A stretch of DNA of 34,539 bases from Chromera velia (Eukaryota > Sar > Chromeraceae), in contig JAHBMJ010000310.1 of the NCBI GenBank assembly GCA_018398765.1, positions 96,320-130,858 of the forward strand, in the 5' to 3' direction. The notes under the pieces were generated by a model. It saw only the letters and a list, made by a program, of their open reading frames with translations, did not search any database and was not told the origin of the DNA. The stretch's first letter is position 1; every line of letters begins with the position of its first letter. Positions 1-10,948 of this stretch are shown in pieces. Both the position numbers and the translations under genes were made by a program.

Positions 1-102
1 GGGGGGGGGGGGGGGGTGCTTTTTCTGTACTAAGAAAATTGCATCGTTACCGCTCCGCCTGAGTCTCTCTCTCTCTTCTTTTTTCCTTCCTCTTGTCTGC
101 AG

Positions 103-3100
103 GTTCTCTGGAGACTCGAAAAGGATGCGCGTGAACTTTTCCCAGACTGCCTTCTCGAGTGTTTTGGTTCTTGTCAGTCATGGTTCTGCCCTCGCCCTCT
201 CGTCCTTCCATCCATCCGCTATCTTTTGCAATCGCACCTGTTCTTTTGTCATCTCCCTTCATGTTGAGTTCTGTGCGCTTCTGCTGTCCCGGTTGGCATT
301 GCTGTGCCTTCAACGGCTCCTTCAAGTCAGTCATTTTATCTGTAGACTGATGTCTCTTTTCGCAGTAGCCTGCCCGCCCGCCCGCCTGCCTGCCTGCCTG
401 TATCGGCTCTTCTCTGCACCGAATGAGTGAATGAATGAATGAACGAACGAACGAACGAACGAACGAACGAATGAATGAATGAATGAATGAATGAATGAAT
501 AAATGAATGAATGAATGAATGAATGAATGAATGAACGAATGAATGAATGAAAGAATGAGCTTTTCCCCTTCCTCGTTTTCCCTTCATCGCATGATTAAGG
601 CCTTCCTCTTCCCTTCTTGATTCCTGGAAGCAGACTACACTGGCTTGTACCTTCCCACGGGGGATGTCGACGTCTGCTTGCGCCTGGCTGGAGAGAGGAG
701 CTGGGGTCTGTCCTTCTGTCTCCTGACTGTCTGAAATCTTACAGTCACTCTCTCCCTCTCTCTCTTTCTCTCGCTCTCCCTCCCTCTGTCTCTCTCTCTT
801 TCTCTCTGTCCCGATTCGCCTTGCGGCCTCCTTGTTTGTCATTGTGTCTTCCTGTCTACCTCTCTGTCTGCTTGCCGCTCCCCTGCAAGATTCCAGCCAG
901 TCTGCACGGAGAGCCTTTCCAAGAGCCCGCCTCTGTCTGTCAACAGAATGGTACCGATCGCATTCCCTTTGCCCCACTAAGCCGCGTGTGGGCTCACACA
1001 TTCAAGGAAGGGGATTCGAATGTATCGACAATGAGTGAATTGAGGGACACACACAGACGCATGTGGAGGGAGAACAGTTTACCGATTCTTACATGAGCCT
1101 CTCCTTCTCTCTCCGTCTTGCCTGCCTGTGGGAGTGCAGAAAGGCCCTGGGGGAATGCCAGACGGCGCAGTGATGAACAGAAGCGACACGAAGCATGGTA
1201 TCTGAAGGTCAGTCAGTGGAGGGAGGGAGGCAACAGATGCGGCAACCTGTTCGTTGGTTTGGTTTGAAGAGGGCAACCAACCCTCGAAGGTTGTGTTGTG
1301 CTTCTGTTTCCCCACACGGGGGGACTTCTTGGGCCTCCCACCAATCTTGAATCTCCCAAATTCTTTCCGTGGCACACGACACCGTTGCTCTGGCGTCGTT
1401 CCCAAAGACTGAGCTTTTCTAAGAATCGTGCCTCTTCCTTTCTTTCTTCTCTTTTTTCTTGTTGACTGCATCTTCCACCGCTCCCTCCTCTCGTCTCCAT
1501 GTCCGCACAGCTCCTTGCCAAGAAACTCCTCGAGAAGGAACGCGTCTCCGCCATGGAAGTCCGTCAGTGAGTCAGCTTGTTTGGCCGGTCTGTCTTGTCA
1601 GCGGACAGGAAGCCAGAGAAGTGAAATGTCCATCTGCTGGACAGAAAGGTGCCCAGCTGTCTGGAACAGAGAGGTGAAGGAGTGAGACAGGGACCCTGTT
1701 TACAGACAGAAGTGGTCTCAAGAGGGGGTCGAGAGTTGGGCACAATTTCTTTGTGTGGCCTCTTTATGATGTTTTTTTTTTTTTTTTGCGCAGCCTTTCG
1801 TCGTCACTCACAAACTTCTGGCCCTTCTGTGAATTTCTTTCCTTTTTGGGATTTGTGACGGACATGGTGGTATTTGTTTTGTAATGCTGACAAAACCAAG
1901 AAAAACGACTGAATAAGACAGACGGGCAGACAGAAAGACAGAGGGAGAGGACTGCCTGTCTTGTCCCTCCTCTTTGTACCTCTGTCTGCAGGTAATCGAG
2001 TTTGCTCGTGTCCCTATCGTGAAGTTAGTAGACAAGGACACTGGTGAGCCAGCCGATTTGTGTCTTGAGAAGCCCTCTGGGGAGGGTGGACTGAGGGAGT
2101 GGGGGGGGGGCGGTCGGGCTGGGGGGAGATGTTGTTTTGTAGAATGAATGGATGGATGGGTGGGTGGGTGGTTCGGTGGATGCGTGCATGGATGAATTGG
2201 TAAATGGATAAAGGCAAAAGTAAAAGAATGACTTTTGACTTTTTGTGGTTTTCCTTTCCCTCCCTCAGGGCTTCCTGTTGACATATGCTACGAGGCTTCC
2301 ACTTCGATCAGCACGTCCAGATTGGTCCTCTTTGCGGTCGGTTGTCTTCTCTTCTCTTCTCTTCTCTTCTCTTCATGTGGGCCTGCCTCTATGCCTGCCT
2401 CCTTTTGGTTGAGGGATGAGTGTTTTTCTCTCTTTTCGTTTTGGAATTCTTTCTTGTCGGGTGTCTTCGAGGTCGGTAGATCTTCGTTCTCTTGCGTGTT
2501 TTGGGGGGGGGGAAAGGAGCGAGCCCTCTGCGGTTGGTCCAGTCATAAGTCGTGGCGGTCCGCCCAGATGCCCCCCCCCGGCCTCTCCTGCTTTCGTTCC
2601 CTCTCTGGGTCCACGGTTGGTTGACCGCATTCCTGCCTTCCTTCATTCTCGAGAGCGTGAATGCAGTTGCGGAAGATCCCGGCACTCCGTCCCCTGATTC
2701 TGCTTCTGAAGCTGTGGCTCCAACAGGTGAGGAGGGAAGGAAGGAAGGGGGGACAAGAGAACACAGAAAGAAAGTGAGACACAGTGTGAGAGAAAAATGC
2801 ATTTGAGAAGATGAGTTTGGTGAAGTCGTGGGGGAGGGGGGGAACGACTTCTTCAAGACGGGCTCACTGTGTCGTGGGTGAGTGAGAAGCGGCGGAGACT
2901 TTGCAGGAACCTCAGGGTGTCCTCACAGCAAAGCATTGATTTTCTTTCTCCACAGACGGGAAAGAAAGTGCCCTGCGTAGTCCCTCTCGATCTGCTCTCT
3001 TCTCTTCGCCTCCCCCCCCCTCTTTCCCCGCATGCCTTCCGTTCCAATCCGTCTGAAAGAGACTCATGAGAGGTTCACTTTTGTGGCACGTGCTGCACTA

Positions 3101-5649
3101 ACATGAAGGCATGGAGAGCTGTGTCAGGGAACAAGTAGTTCTTTCTTTTCTTCTCTTTCCTCCCTTTTTCTGTGTCTCTTCTGTATCCGCGTGTCTCTAT
3201 TACGGTCGCATGTGAGTGAGTGTGCAATTGATTGCAGCGAGGCATGGATCAGACGTACAACGGGGGGATTGGGTCTTACCTCCTGTTTACCATGGTTTGT
3301 CTTGGCTCTTCCTTCCTTACAGCTAGCTGCTTTGTGCGTTTGGTGAAGGGGCGACATGTGTCATTCATGCGCACAGGCAAAGTTTAGGTGTGTAACGAAA
3401 TCCGTGTTATTTGATTTTCTCTAGTTTGCCCGCTTCTGTCTTCGTGAGTGTATGAGAATTCGTTCGCTTCCCTTTCGCAGGGGGTTGAGGGCTGTGTTCC
3501 TTCCGTATGAGACCATCTGTCTGTATGTCATCATTCTTTCCTTGTCTTTTGTGTCCCCCCACCTTCTCTCCTCCGCCTGTACTGAAGCTTGCGTCTTGTC
3601 TGCCTTCTCGTTGCGGCTCTTGATGTTTCCCTGTTGATGGTCGGACTCCGTGCGTTTGTTTTGTCTTGTCGGAGGACTTGTGCTGCCTCTGACGTTCTAT
3701 TTTGTCATCTGATGCATTCCGCCGGTTTCTCTCCTTCTTACCGAGTGGTGGCGGTATTGAATTGTTCTGCTTGAAGCCAGTGAGACAACGCTTACGCTCT
3801 CCCGTCTCCACTTATTCTATCCCATCATGTAGATGACTCGCTTTCTCTCTGGCATGCATAGTTGTTTTTCTCTTTGATGTTCCTTCCTTCCCCTTCTTGA
3901 CAACTATGCATGCCTTCAGGTGACGTTCTTCTTTCAGCAGCACCCACTGGAGGGACCCCACAAGGACGCTCTGAAGTCGGACTACTCTCTTGGTCAGGCG
4001 ATCGGAGTGCGAGAGGAAGGAAAACTTTGAGTGTGCTTTTGATACTGCCTTTTTTGGGTGGGTGGGCGGCTTTGGATGCATTCCTCTCTCTTCCCACCCT
4101 TGGCATGTATGTCTGTCTTGTGCGTCGTCTGTTTGTGCACATGCATAAGATGTGTGAGTGTGTGTAAGTAGCGCGTCAAGCATTTGTATCTGTGTATGTG
4201 GTATTTTCCGACCAGGCCACCGGTGTATGGAGGGCAAGGAGAGAGCCGGTAATACCTGTTGTGGTGTACATGGTTGTCGACCCGGACGGAGGCTTTCTCT
4301 GTCCCTCCCTCTCTCCCCCCCCCCCTCTCTCTCTCTGTGCTGTGAGTGATACTGCAGGTCATTACTTGTTCGAGTTCTTTGAGTTCTGGGCGTACAAGTG
4401 GAATTATGAAAGGAATTGCTATGACATCACGAGGGGGACGATGGAGAAAAAGGTCCGTCCGTCCTTCGGGTTTCTTTCTTTGAGGATGGGAGGGAGGGAG
4501 ATTGGTTGGAACGCACAAAGGAGAAGAATAGGCGGACGGGCAAACCGCACAGACAGAACGATGGACGGACAAGAGAAAGGAACGCGAGGGATGAAAGCCA
4601 TTCTTACCGCGGCGCTGCTCAAAAACTTCCCGAGCTGGCTATCATGCACGCGTGGGTATACGTGCTTCTGAAAGCAGCGAAATACCTATGATATGCGTGT
4701 CTAATTGCAGCATCGAGTTTTCCCAGATGCGTGGAAGGACACCAACCGGGGGGGGGGCCGAGGAGACAGATCGAGACTGCTCTCAGCAGTCAGCCCCCTG
4801 GTCAGTCAAGCAGTCAGGGACTTGGACTTGTGTTCTTTTGAAGAATTTCCCTTTCTTTTTCGCTTGTGTTGCATGGTTTTTCTTTTTTTTCTCCATCTCA
4901 AAGGATGACAGAGAGTACAGTTGGCATGAATCAGGAGGTATTCAAATGACCTGAGAGATCAATCTTCAGAGGTCGCTTCTCAATTTCTACAGTACATTAG
5001 AGTCCCCTCAAGCGTTCATTCCTCTCTGCCTCGTTGGTCGAATCGTCAAGGTCGATATGGTCAGATAGATCCCTTGGGGGCTGTGAGGAAAGTCAAAGAG
5101 AGAGCCTGCGGATTCATTCACTCTCACTCTCCGCCTAGGAGTCCTCCCTCCTCTTTTGCTCTTCTTCGCTGCTCGGCACTTTCCATAGCTCTATCTGTCT
5201 TCTTTGTTACCGGAAAGCGGTACGCGTTCTTGCGCTCGTTCAGTCAGAAGTCAAAGTCGAATCCAGAGGGCTTCACAAATCGAACTTTTTTTCACCTTTC
5301 TGTGGTCTGATTGAGTCTTCATTCCTTGGGCCTTCATTTCTCCTCCCCCCCTCCTTCCCTGCCTCCTTGCATTCATGTGTGTGTGCCTCCCTGCAGGAAC
5401 CCGCGGTGGACATCGGGAAGAACTCTTTTGAGATCCAGAGGGCAGTCACGGGATTCAAAAGCTCTAGACAGGTGGGTAGGCTTAATTGTGGGTGGTGTCA
5501 GGGAAGGGGGGGGGGACGCAGCGTATCCCTGTGTCTGGTGTTCTTGGCGGCTTGTCCGGCCTGCTGTGTTCCTTCCTTCCCTCCCAATGGCAAGCGGGTG
5601 CTGGTGGGCAGTGTTTTTTATTTTGATTCTCTCTCTTTCTCTCTCTCTC

Positions 5650-5682
<33 letters not shown>

Positions 5683-7233
5683 TTGCGCATGTCCATGTGC
5701 ATGTTTGCTGATGATATGATGGATGCAGAACTTGATGAATTGTATTCTGAAGTTGTCCGAAGACGTAGAAGCTGAGAGAAGGGGCAGAGACACTCTGGAG
5801 CCCCGATCCCTCCTGGCTCCCTCTATCGTGTCGTCGGACGATCCTGTCTTTTTGACGAGAAAGAAGAGAGACCCGCGACTTGAAAAACGAAGGGAAGACG
5901 CCAGGAAGAGAATAGAGGAGCAGAAAGAAGGGGGAGAAACCTCCTCAAGTTCTTCCTCTTCCTCCTCGGCAGCAGCAGCCTCCTCATCTTCCTCCAGTGA
6001 GAGAGGAACCTCGTTCGAAGAAGCGGAGGAGGCTGACCCCGATTCTGCTATCGGGGCTGTGGCCGGAAGGGACCTGTGCTCACTGAAGATCGGCATTCTG
6101 GATCCACCAGGTTCTTTTGTTAATCTATGTCGCTCCCCCTGCCTACCTTTCCATCAACTCATTTGTCTGCTGTTTTGTGTGCGAGCCTTTTGTCAGGTCT
6201 CTGTCGGACAGTTCGTTGTTGTCTTCCCGACCTCCCTGGAATGTGCAGCTGATTCCTTCCATCCTGTCATTTTCATGCGTTTCCAGAAGGGGACTGTCTG
6301 TCACGCACTCTGTTGTGCTGAGATTCCTGCCTAGCCTCCTGTTCACAACTGTTGAGTGTGTGTGTGTGTGTGGATGCGTGGCACGGTGCAGGGCTGGAGC
6401 CTGGTCGAAAAAAGAGGGGTGGGGGCACGTCTCCGAAGAGGAGCTTGTCCGATTCGGGTGTGACCGGGAGAGGGAGAGGAGGAAGAGGGAGAACGTCTGT
6501 GGAGGAAAAGGGTCTGGAGCCGATTGGAAGTTCTTCGGACAGCGAGGACGGCGAGGAGGAGGATAGTGAGGAAGACGGAGGGGAGGGTGGTATGGGTGGG
6601 GGGGTAGGAGGTCAGAGGAAGAGAAAGAGTACGGACAGAGAGGCAGGGAATGAGAAAAGAAAAAGGAAGCCGGACTCCAGGAAGGGACACAAAGGGGAAG
6701 ACAAGTGGGAAAGGGTCAGAAGGCTGACTGAAAACGGAGGCGGGTTTGGGAGCGACGATGAGGACATGGATTCAGTGAATGGTTTGTCGTCTGGAAGTGG
6801 AAGAAGGGGGGGGAAGGCCAGTCGTGTAGATCGCGCCTTGAATACCTCGGACATACGTGAGAAAAAGAAAAAGGAAAGGGGGGGGCATGAAGGAGGAAAA
6901 GGGGGGAAGAAAGTCATCAAAGACAGGGGGGAGAAAGGATTGGATGCTCAGGGCCGGGGAGGGAAAAAGAGGGGTAAGGGGAAAGGAGGGCAGGAGGGTG
7001 CTCAGTCTTTTCAGTCTGGAAGAGGGAGAGGCAATCGGGGGGGCTCTCGAGGTGGGGGGAACCCTGGGGAATCTAATAGAGGAAGGGGGGGGCGAAGGTC
7101 CGGCAGTGGACCTTCAAGTGGAGGAGAAGGAGGCAGAGGAACAGGTAGGGGAGGGGGTGGAGGGGGTGGAGGTGGAAGAGGACGGGGTGGAGGGCCTGAT
7201 AGAGGTCGTCAAACTTTTGTTCGGAAACGGTAA
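103..7233 (+). CDS. TRF4: Non-canonical poly(A) polymerase, TRF4/PAPD5 (TENT4) class, 5'-partial, 13 exons seen
   Basis: This gene encodes a nucleotidyltransferase that in this family adds short oligo(A) tails to nuclear RNAs, typically marking them for exosome decay. Proposed exons: 103-172, 634-728, 1511-1558, 1992-2043, 2269-2336, 2667-2726, 3238-3294, 3920-3992, 4358-4452, 4711-4800, 5397-5471, 5729-6110 and 6392-7233. All phases join, giving 668 residues to the stop. The nucleotidyltransferase core reads ECFGSYYTGLYLPTGDVDV, with two catalytic aspartates in DVD and the third in GLPVDICY. The central and PAP-associated parts follow as EFARVPIVKL, LRKIPALRPLILLLKLWLQQ, DQTYNGGIGSYLLF, LFEFFEFWAYKWNY and EPAVDIGKNSF. 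The last two exons are low-complexity: a serine/alanine run, acidic stretches and a glycine/arginine-rich end. The amino terminus lies before the window. The donor of exon 2 (728) is the least certain site; a small extra exon between 690 and 1510 is possible. Confidence 0.9.
423..558 (+). repeat. GAAT/GAAC tetranucleotide microsatellite in intron 1 of the TRF4-like gene
   Basis: About 34 uninterrupted-phase tetranucleotide units lie here: GAAT with an internal block of GAAC and a few point variants. The tract is inside the intron between the FGS exon (ends 172) and the TGLYLP exon (starts 634). It generates a spurious minus-strand open frame of repeated FIHS residues. Confidence 0.9.
6392..7233 (+). 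other. RGG/RG-rich disordered C-terminal tail of the TRF4-like protein (last exon)
   Basis: The last exon encodes about 280 residues of highly charged, glycine-rich sequence. It moves from acidic serine/glutamate clusters, through lysine/arginine blocks that could act as nuclear localisation signals, to a terminal block of GRG, RGG and poly-glycine repeats ending in RQTFVRKR. RGG tails of this kind commonly bind RNA and are targets of arginine methylation. The GGN-rich DNA makes the exon look like a purine microsatellite, but reading phase is continuous with the preceding exon at 6110 and it ends in a stop at 7231-7233. Confidence 0.75.
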
Positions 7234-7519
7234 CAGTCGCTGCGGCTTAAACCATAGACAGTGAGATGGACCTCTATCAATTTCAAACGCAGTATTAACC
7301 GTCAAACTATACCAAACAAACTTCCTTTAATATAATTAGTACTAAGTACATATGATTTTCTGATTCTTAGATCGATTTCATTTTTTATCAAAATTTTAAC
7401 AGTATAATCATGGTGAATCATGGTATAGATAATTACTGATCGTAGGTAATAGTAAGTAAGTTACTTATTCTTAGTGTTGCAGTTACCCCCCTGACACTCA
7501 AGGCTACTTGAAATTTTTT

Positions 7520-7544
7520 GCCGCTCAAAAATCCACTCTTGAAA
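7520..7544 (+). repeat. Short dispersed repeat, copy 1
   Basis: The block GCCGCTCAAAAATC followed by a near-match to NNACTTGAAA is found here and again at 8559-8582. This copy leads directly into the 33-bp tandem repeat. The two copies lie about 1 kb apart in the same intergenic region, so they may be local duplicates or members of a genome-wide family. Confidence 0.55.
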
Positions 7545-7740
7545 GGCCGTGCCGCAGGCGCGGTCTATGTCTTGAAAAGCTGCGCCGCAGGCGTGGCCTA
7601 TGTCTTAAAAAGCTGTGCCGCAAGCAGAGCCTATGTCTTGAAAAGCTATACGCCGCAAGCAGGGCGTATGTCTTGAAAAACTATGCCGCAAGAAGAGCCT
7701 ATGTCTTGAAAAGCTACGCTGCATGCAAGGCTTATATCTT
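7535..7740 (+). repeat. Six-copy 33-bp tandem repeat, open in one frame
   Basis: Six imperfect units of about 33 bp are each built as GCCGCAGGCG-like, then GGCCTATGTCTTGAAAAGCT-like. Copies diverge progressively from left to right (for example GCGCGG, GCAGAGC and GCATGCAAGG in the first half of the unit). Because 33 is divisible by 3, a 96-codon plus-strand frame (7508-7798) stays open with an 11-residue period. I see no other sign that it is translated. Confidence 0.8.
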
Positions 7741-8558
7741 CTCTCTCGTGCTCTTTTCGGAGCTCGGCCTGCTTGTCAGCAACAGGCTTGAAAAATGAAC
7801 GAGTTGACACCGGGGCCTGTAAATCCACCAGGTTCTCTGGACCCTTGAGGAGATTCCCAGCTCTCCTGGACCCTCTCCCGATAAGCGGGATATAAATTAA
7901 GTCTTGTCTTCACTCGGCGTTTAGGATGGCGCTCCACAGGGCGCGGTTCAGCTGCATAAGAAATGCCGGGTTGGTAGGCATGGTTGCAGAAAGAAAGGGG
8001 GATTTAACAAGCAACACACGAATTCGAAGGAAGCACTCGTCCGAGAGGAAGCAAGACACTCAGCGATGCTCAGTCTGTGATAGTCACGCGATGTCAGCTG
8101 GAAGCTCGGTGTGTGAAGGTTCAACAGAAATAGAAACAGAAACTCAACGTTTGAGAAAGAGGGTGAGAGGATCAAAAAGGAATGGACAAGAGAAAGTGAC
8201 CAACGTTCAGGTTTTTTTTTTTCCTCTGCTGTGCAGATTCCTGAACGTCCAGATTTATTTTCTAAATTTTGTATACGTGACACACCTGAACAACACGTGA
8301 TACACCCGTTGCATGATTCGCAGACTGGGTGAGCATGTGCGACTGCGCTGCCCTCTGAGGTATTGCGCAGTTGCCGTTTGAGCCTGCACGTCACAGCCTG
8401 ATGGGCCCTCAGAAAAACACTGCGCCTGCATGCAGAAAGGCATGCCGGGGCCGTGGTTTCCGGGGCCGCGCGGTGCTCGTAAAAGCAGCGTGACAGTGGG
8501 GCGCATACGCGTACAGTGGAATAAATTTTGGCGGTACGAAATAGCATGAAACGGTGCC

Positions 8559-8582
8559 GCCGCTCAAAAATCTTAACTTGAA
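8559..8582 (+). repeat. Short dispersed repeat, copy 2
   Basis: This is the second copy of GCCGCTCAAAAATC plus ACTTGAAA. A degraded third version (GCTGCTGAAAAATCCAATCTTGAAA-like) follows within 30 bp, so the element may itself be a short tandem. Confidence 0.5.
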
Positions 8583-9179
8583 ATTAAATGCTGCTGAAAA
8601 ATCCAATCTTGAAAAATGTTTTCAAGAACAGCTTAGAGTGTCGGGGGGGTCGTTGCAGTTAGTTCTGGTCATAGTTCCAGTCTATTCCAGTCAAAACTTC
8701 ATTTTTGACAAGAACCACAATGCAGTACAATTAAGACAGACAAGATAGATGATATGTACGTCGATCCTGTAGGAGTGAAAGTACAAATTTAAAAAAGTCG
8801 CGTTTAAGTCGGCATGCAGACACCTGCACAAAATCAAAAATTTAGAACGAGCACGAAAAAAAAAATAGGTGGCGAGGATTGAGGAGACGATAAAAAAAAA
8901 TGGAGACGGGACGGGACGACATCACACGTGTATGCGTCAAGTGATTAATTCAACAACAGTTGTTCAATGTTGTTCACGAACTCAGCTGCACCGTTGTTGA
9001 ATCAATCTTGATCAGACATGCAATGACATGCATGCAGCCGGATCCTTTTGACATCCTATCCGACATCTCCCGACCGGTCTTTCGACCCTTCTGAGGAGTT
9101 CAGCTCCATTCAGGTCGACAATCACAACTGTGAAGTTGGCGACACTTTCTCGTCGATATTCCCGTAGCTTGTCGCTGGA

Positions 9180-10007
9180 ATGTTGCCGTCTCGTCTCCTG
9201 CGGAGCGTGTCCATCAAATCCATGTTCATTCTACGGTAAGCTGAACAAGGGGCGTGGCAACTTCTCAATAGAGGCTTTTTTTGAAATTTGCTTGGCTTTT
9301 GCACCTATTTTCCCGCAGGTACACGTTTGTACCCGACATTTTGGAGAAACGGCAGCCGCACAGGGCGAAGCACCTGGCACTGGCTCAACAAGAGACCCTG
9401 GAAGGTCAGGAGGCGAGAGCTCCCAGTCTGCAGTCTCTTTCAGCCTGCCTGTCGATTGAGCGACCGCTTTGGTCTCCTTGTTTCTTTTGATACATATTGT
9501 TGTAGCACATAGACGGGCAGTAAATGAAGCAGACCTCTAAAGGATTCGGGGGTGTCGCCGCCGAAAGGAAGGATGATAGTACGCGAGGGGGCGAGCAAGT
9601 AGACGGAAAGAATAATGATGAGACAGCAGCAGAAAGCGATCTACCAACAGCACTTTTGTTCTCAAGCTTGAATAGGAGGGTTTGCTTCAGACCGGTGGTC
9701 CGTCCGGTCGAGACATCAAATTTCCTTCCCAGCTCTGCCTCCACCTCGCTTCAATGAAATGGTCCCTCCCGCAGTGACGCTCCAAAAGACACTCCGTGGG
9801 TTCTTTGGTGCCAGACTCATCTGTCCTACGGCCTTTTCTTTTTGTCTCTCTCGCCTCCCTTTTCTTCATTTAAGCCATGCGTGTGCACTCTTTTGCGTGT
9901 GTCTTCAATTTCGTGCTTACCCATGCGGATCCTCCCCTCCGAAGCCCTCACCCTGGTACTTCTTCGCCAAGTGTGTGTCTGCGCGTGCGCGCACGCGCGC
10001 GCGCACG

Positions 10008-10055
<48 letters not shown>

Positions 10056-10067
10056 CCGGCGGGTGTG

Positions 10068-10143
<76 letters not shown>

Positions 10144-10233
10144 GGTATGTATGTATGTATGTATGTATGTATGTGTGTGTATGCCTGCGGGTGTGAGTCT
10201 GTGTGTGTGTGCCTGCGGGTGTGAGTCTGTGTT

Positions 10234-10273
<40 letters not shown>

Positions 10274-10948
10274 CGTGCGTGCGTGTGTTAGTTCGTGCGT
10301 GTGCGTGTGCGTGTGCCCTTATGTTTGTGAGTCTCTTTTTCGCTCTCTCCCTCTCTCTTCCCTTCTTCCCTCTTTCTGTCTTTCCTTCCTTTCTCGCCTG
10401 TATTGTACCTGAAAAGAAGCAAAAAGGAACAATCAAATGGTCTACACATCTGTCTTTTCTCTCTCTGTCTGTCGTCTGGTTGAGAAGTGAAGGACATGCT
10501 ACTCTTGCTTGTGGCTCTTTCAAAACCGTTGTCTGCGTGTGAGAAGGTCATTGTCCAAGAAGACATTTCGACTTCTTACGTGTTTGCTCGCCTTGAGAGT
10601 AAGAAATTTCTTGTCGCCCAGGCCTTTCAAAACTTTCACGCTGATTTTGAGCTCACAATAGAATGGACCTGTGAGGCGGGATCTCTGAAGAGACGCAGTC
10701 TTCCCGCAAGAAAGCCTATGCTTGCACTGCTGTCTGGGTGTCATGCAATTCCTTCTGCAGGCAGGCTGCTTGTTGGAGGCGCCTCCGATCCTCCTTCGCA
10801 CGGGTTCCTGGTCTTCCAGAACGTGGACAAAGCACATGTGGAGAGGTTTGCTCAAGCAGATCCATATGTGAGCAATCGGTTGGTGACTGAGTGGACAGTC
10901 ACCCCTCTCATGGCGGCAGCAGGGACCGCACTTACAGGGGGAGTCTGA
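9180..10948 (+). CDS. YCII-domain (YciI-related) small protein, three exons
   Basis: Exons 9180-9235, 9319-9404 and 10761-10948 join in phase to give 109 residues, the usual size of this family. YCII proteins are small dimeric alpha/beta ferredoxin-like enzymes or binding proteins; their substrate is rarely known. Visible family features are MFILRYTFVPDILEKR, the histidine-containing block PHRAKHLALAQQETLEG, then RLLVGGASDPP with the conserved aspartate, FLVFQNVDKAHVERFA, and the closing ADPYVSNRLVTEWTVTP. Two starts are possible. ATG at 9180 adds 14 arginine/serine-rich residues (MLPSRLLRSVSIKS) that could be a mitochondrial presequence; ATG at 9222 gives the bare domain. The second intron (9405-10760) is 1.36 kb and full of microsatellites. 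A 153-codon open frame crossing its 3' end is an intron read-through, not a separate gene. Confidence 0.87.
9985..10310 (+). repeat. Compound microsatellite (GC/CT/GT/TATG) in intron 2 of the YCII gene
   Basis: Alternating purine-pyrimidine GCGCGC, then CT blocks, GT blocks, a TATG block (10134-10172) and further CT and GT blocks occur in tandem, with a repeated phrase of the type GCCGGCGGGTGTGAGTCT starting several sub-blocks. It creates cysteine/serine/leucine-rich spurious open frames on both strands. Confidence 0.9.

Larger units (their letters stand above)
7234..9179. other. Intergenic region: AT-rich 3' flank, short repeats, no gene recognised
   Basis: Base composition changes sharply just after the TRF4-like stop. 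About 7290-7480 is AT-rich and free of codon-like structure. A 33-bp tandem repeat follows at 7535-7740. At about 7850-7910 there is a small inverted repeat (CCCGATAAGCGGG) followed by an A/T-rich tail, like the 3' end of a retroposon. The rest (7920-9100) is mixed composition with an open frame at 7926-8300 that matches nothing I know. The stretch just before 9180 probably holds the promoter of the YCII gene, but I see no defined element. Confidence 0.6.

Noticed and set aside
336-1001. 221-codon minus-strand frame with FIHS repeats
   Set aside because: It comes from the GAAT microsatellite and overlaps a conserved exon of the TRF4-like gene on the other strand.
5482-6096. Minus-strand frame opposite the serine-rich exon
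   Set aside because: It is a shadow of the plus-strand exon 5729-6110, whose phase and conservation are clear.
9842-10523. Cysteine/serine- or histidine/threonine-rich open frames on both strands
   Set aside because: They are translations of CT/GT microsatellites inside the second intron of the YCII gene.
10487-10948. A separate 153-codon gene starting at 10487
   Set aside because: Only the part after 10760 carries YCII motifs. The acceptor at 10759-10760 joins it in phase to the upstream exon, so the earlier part is intron.
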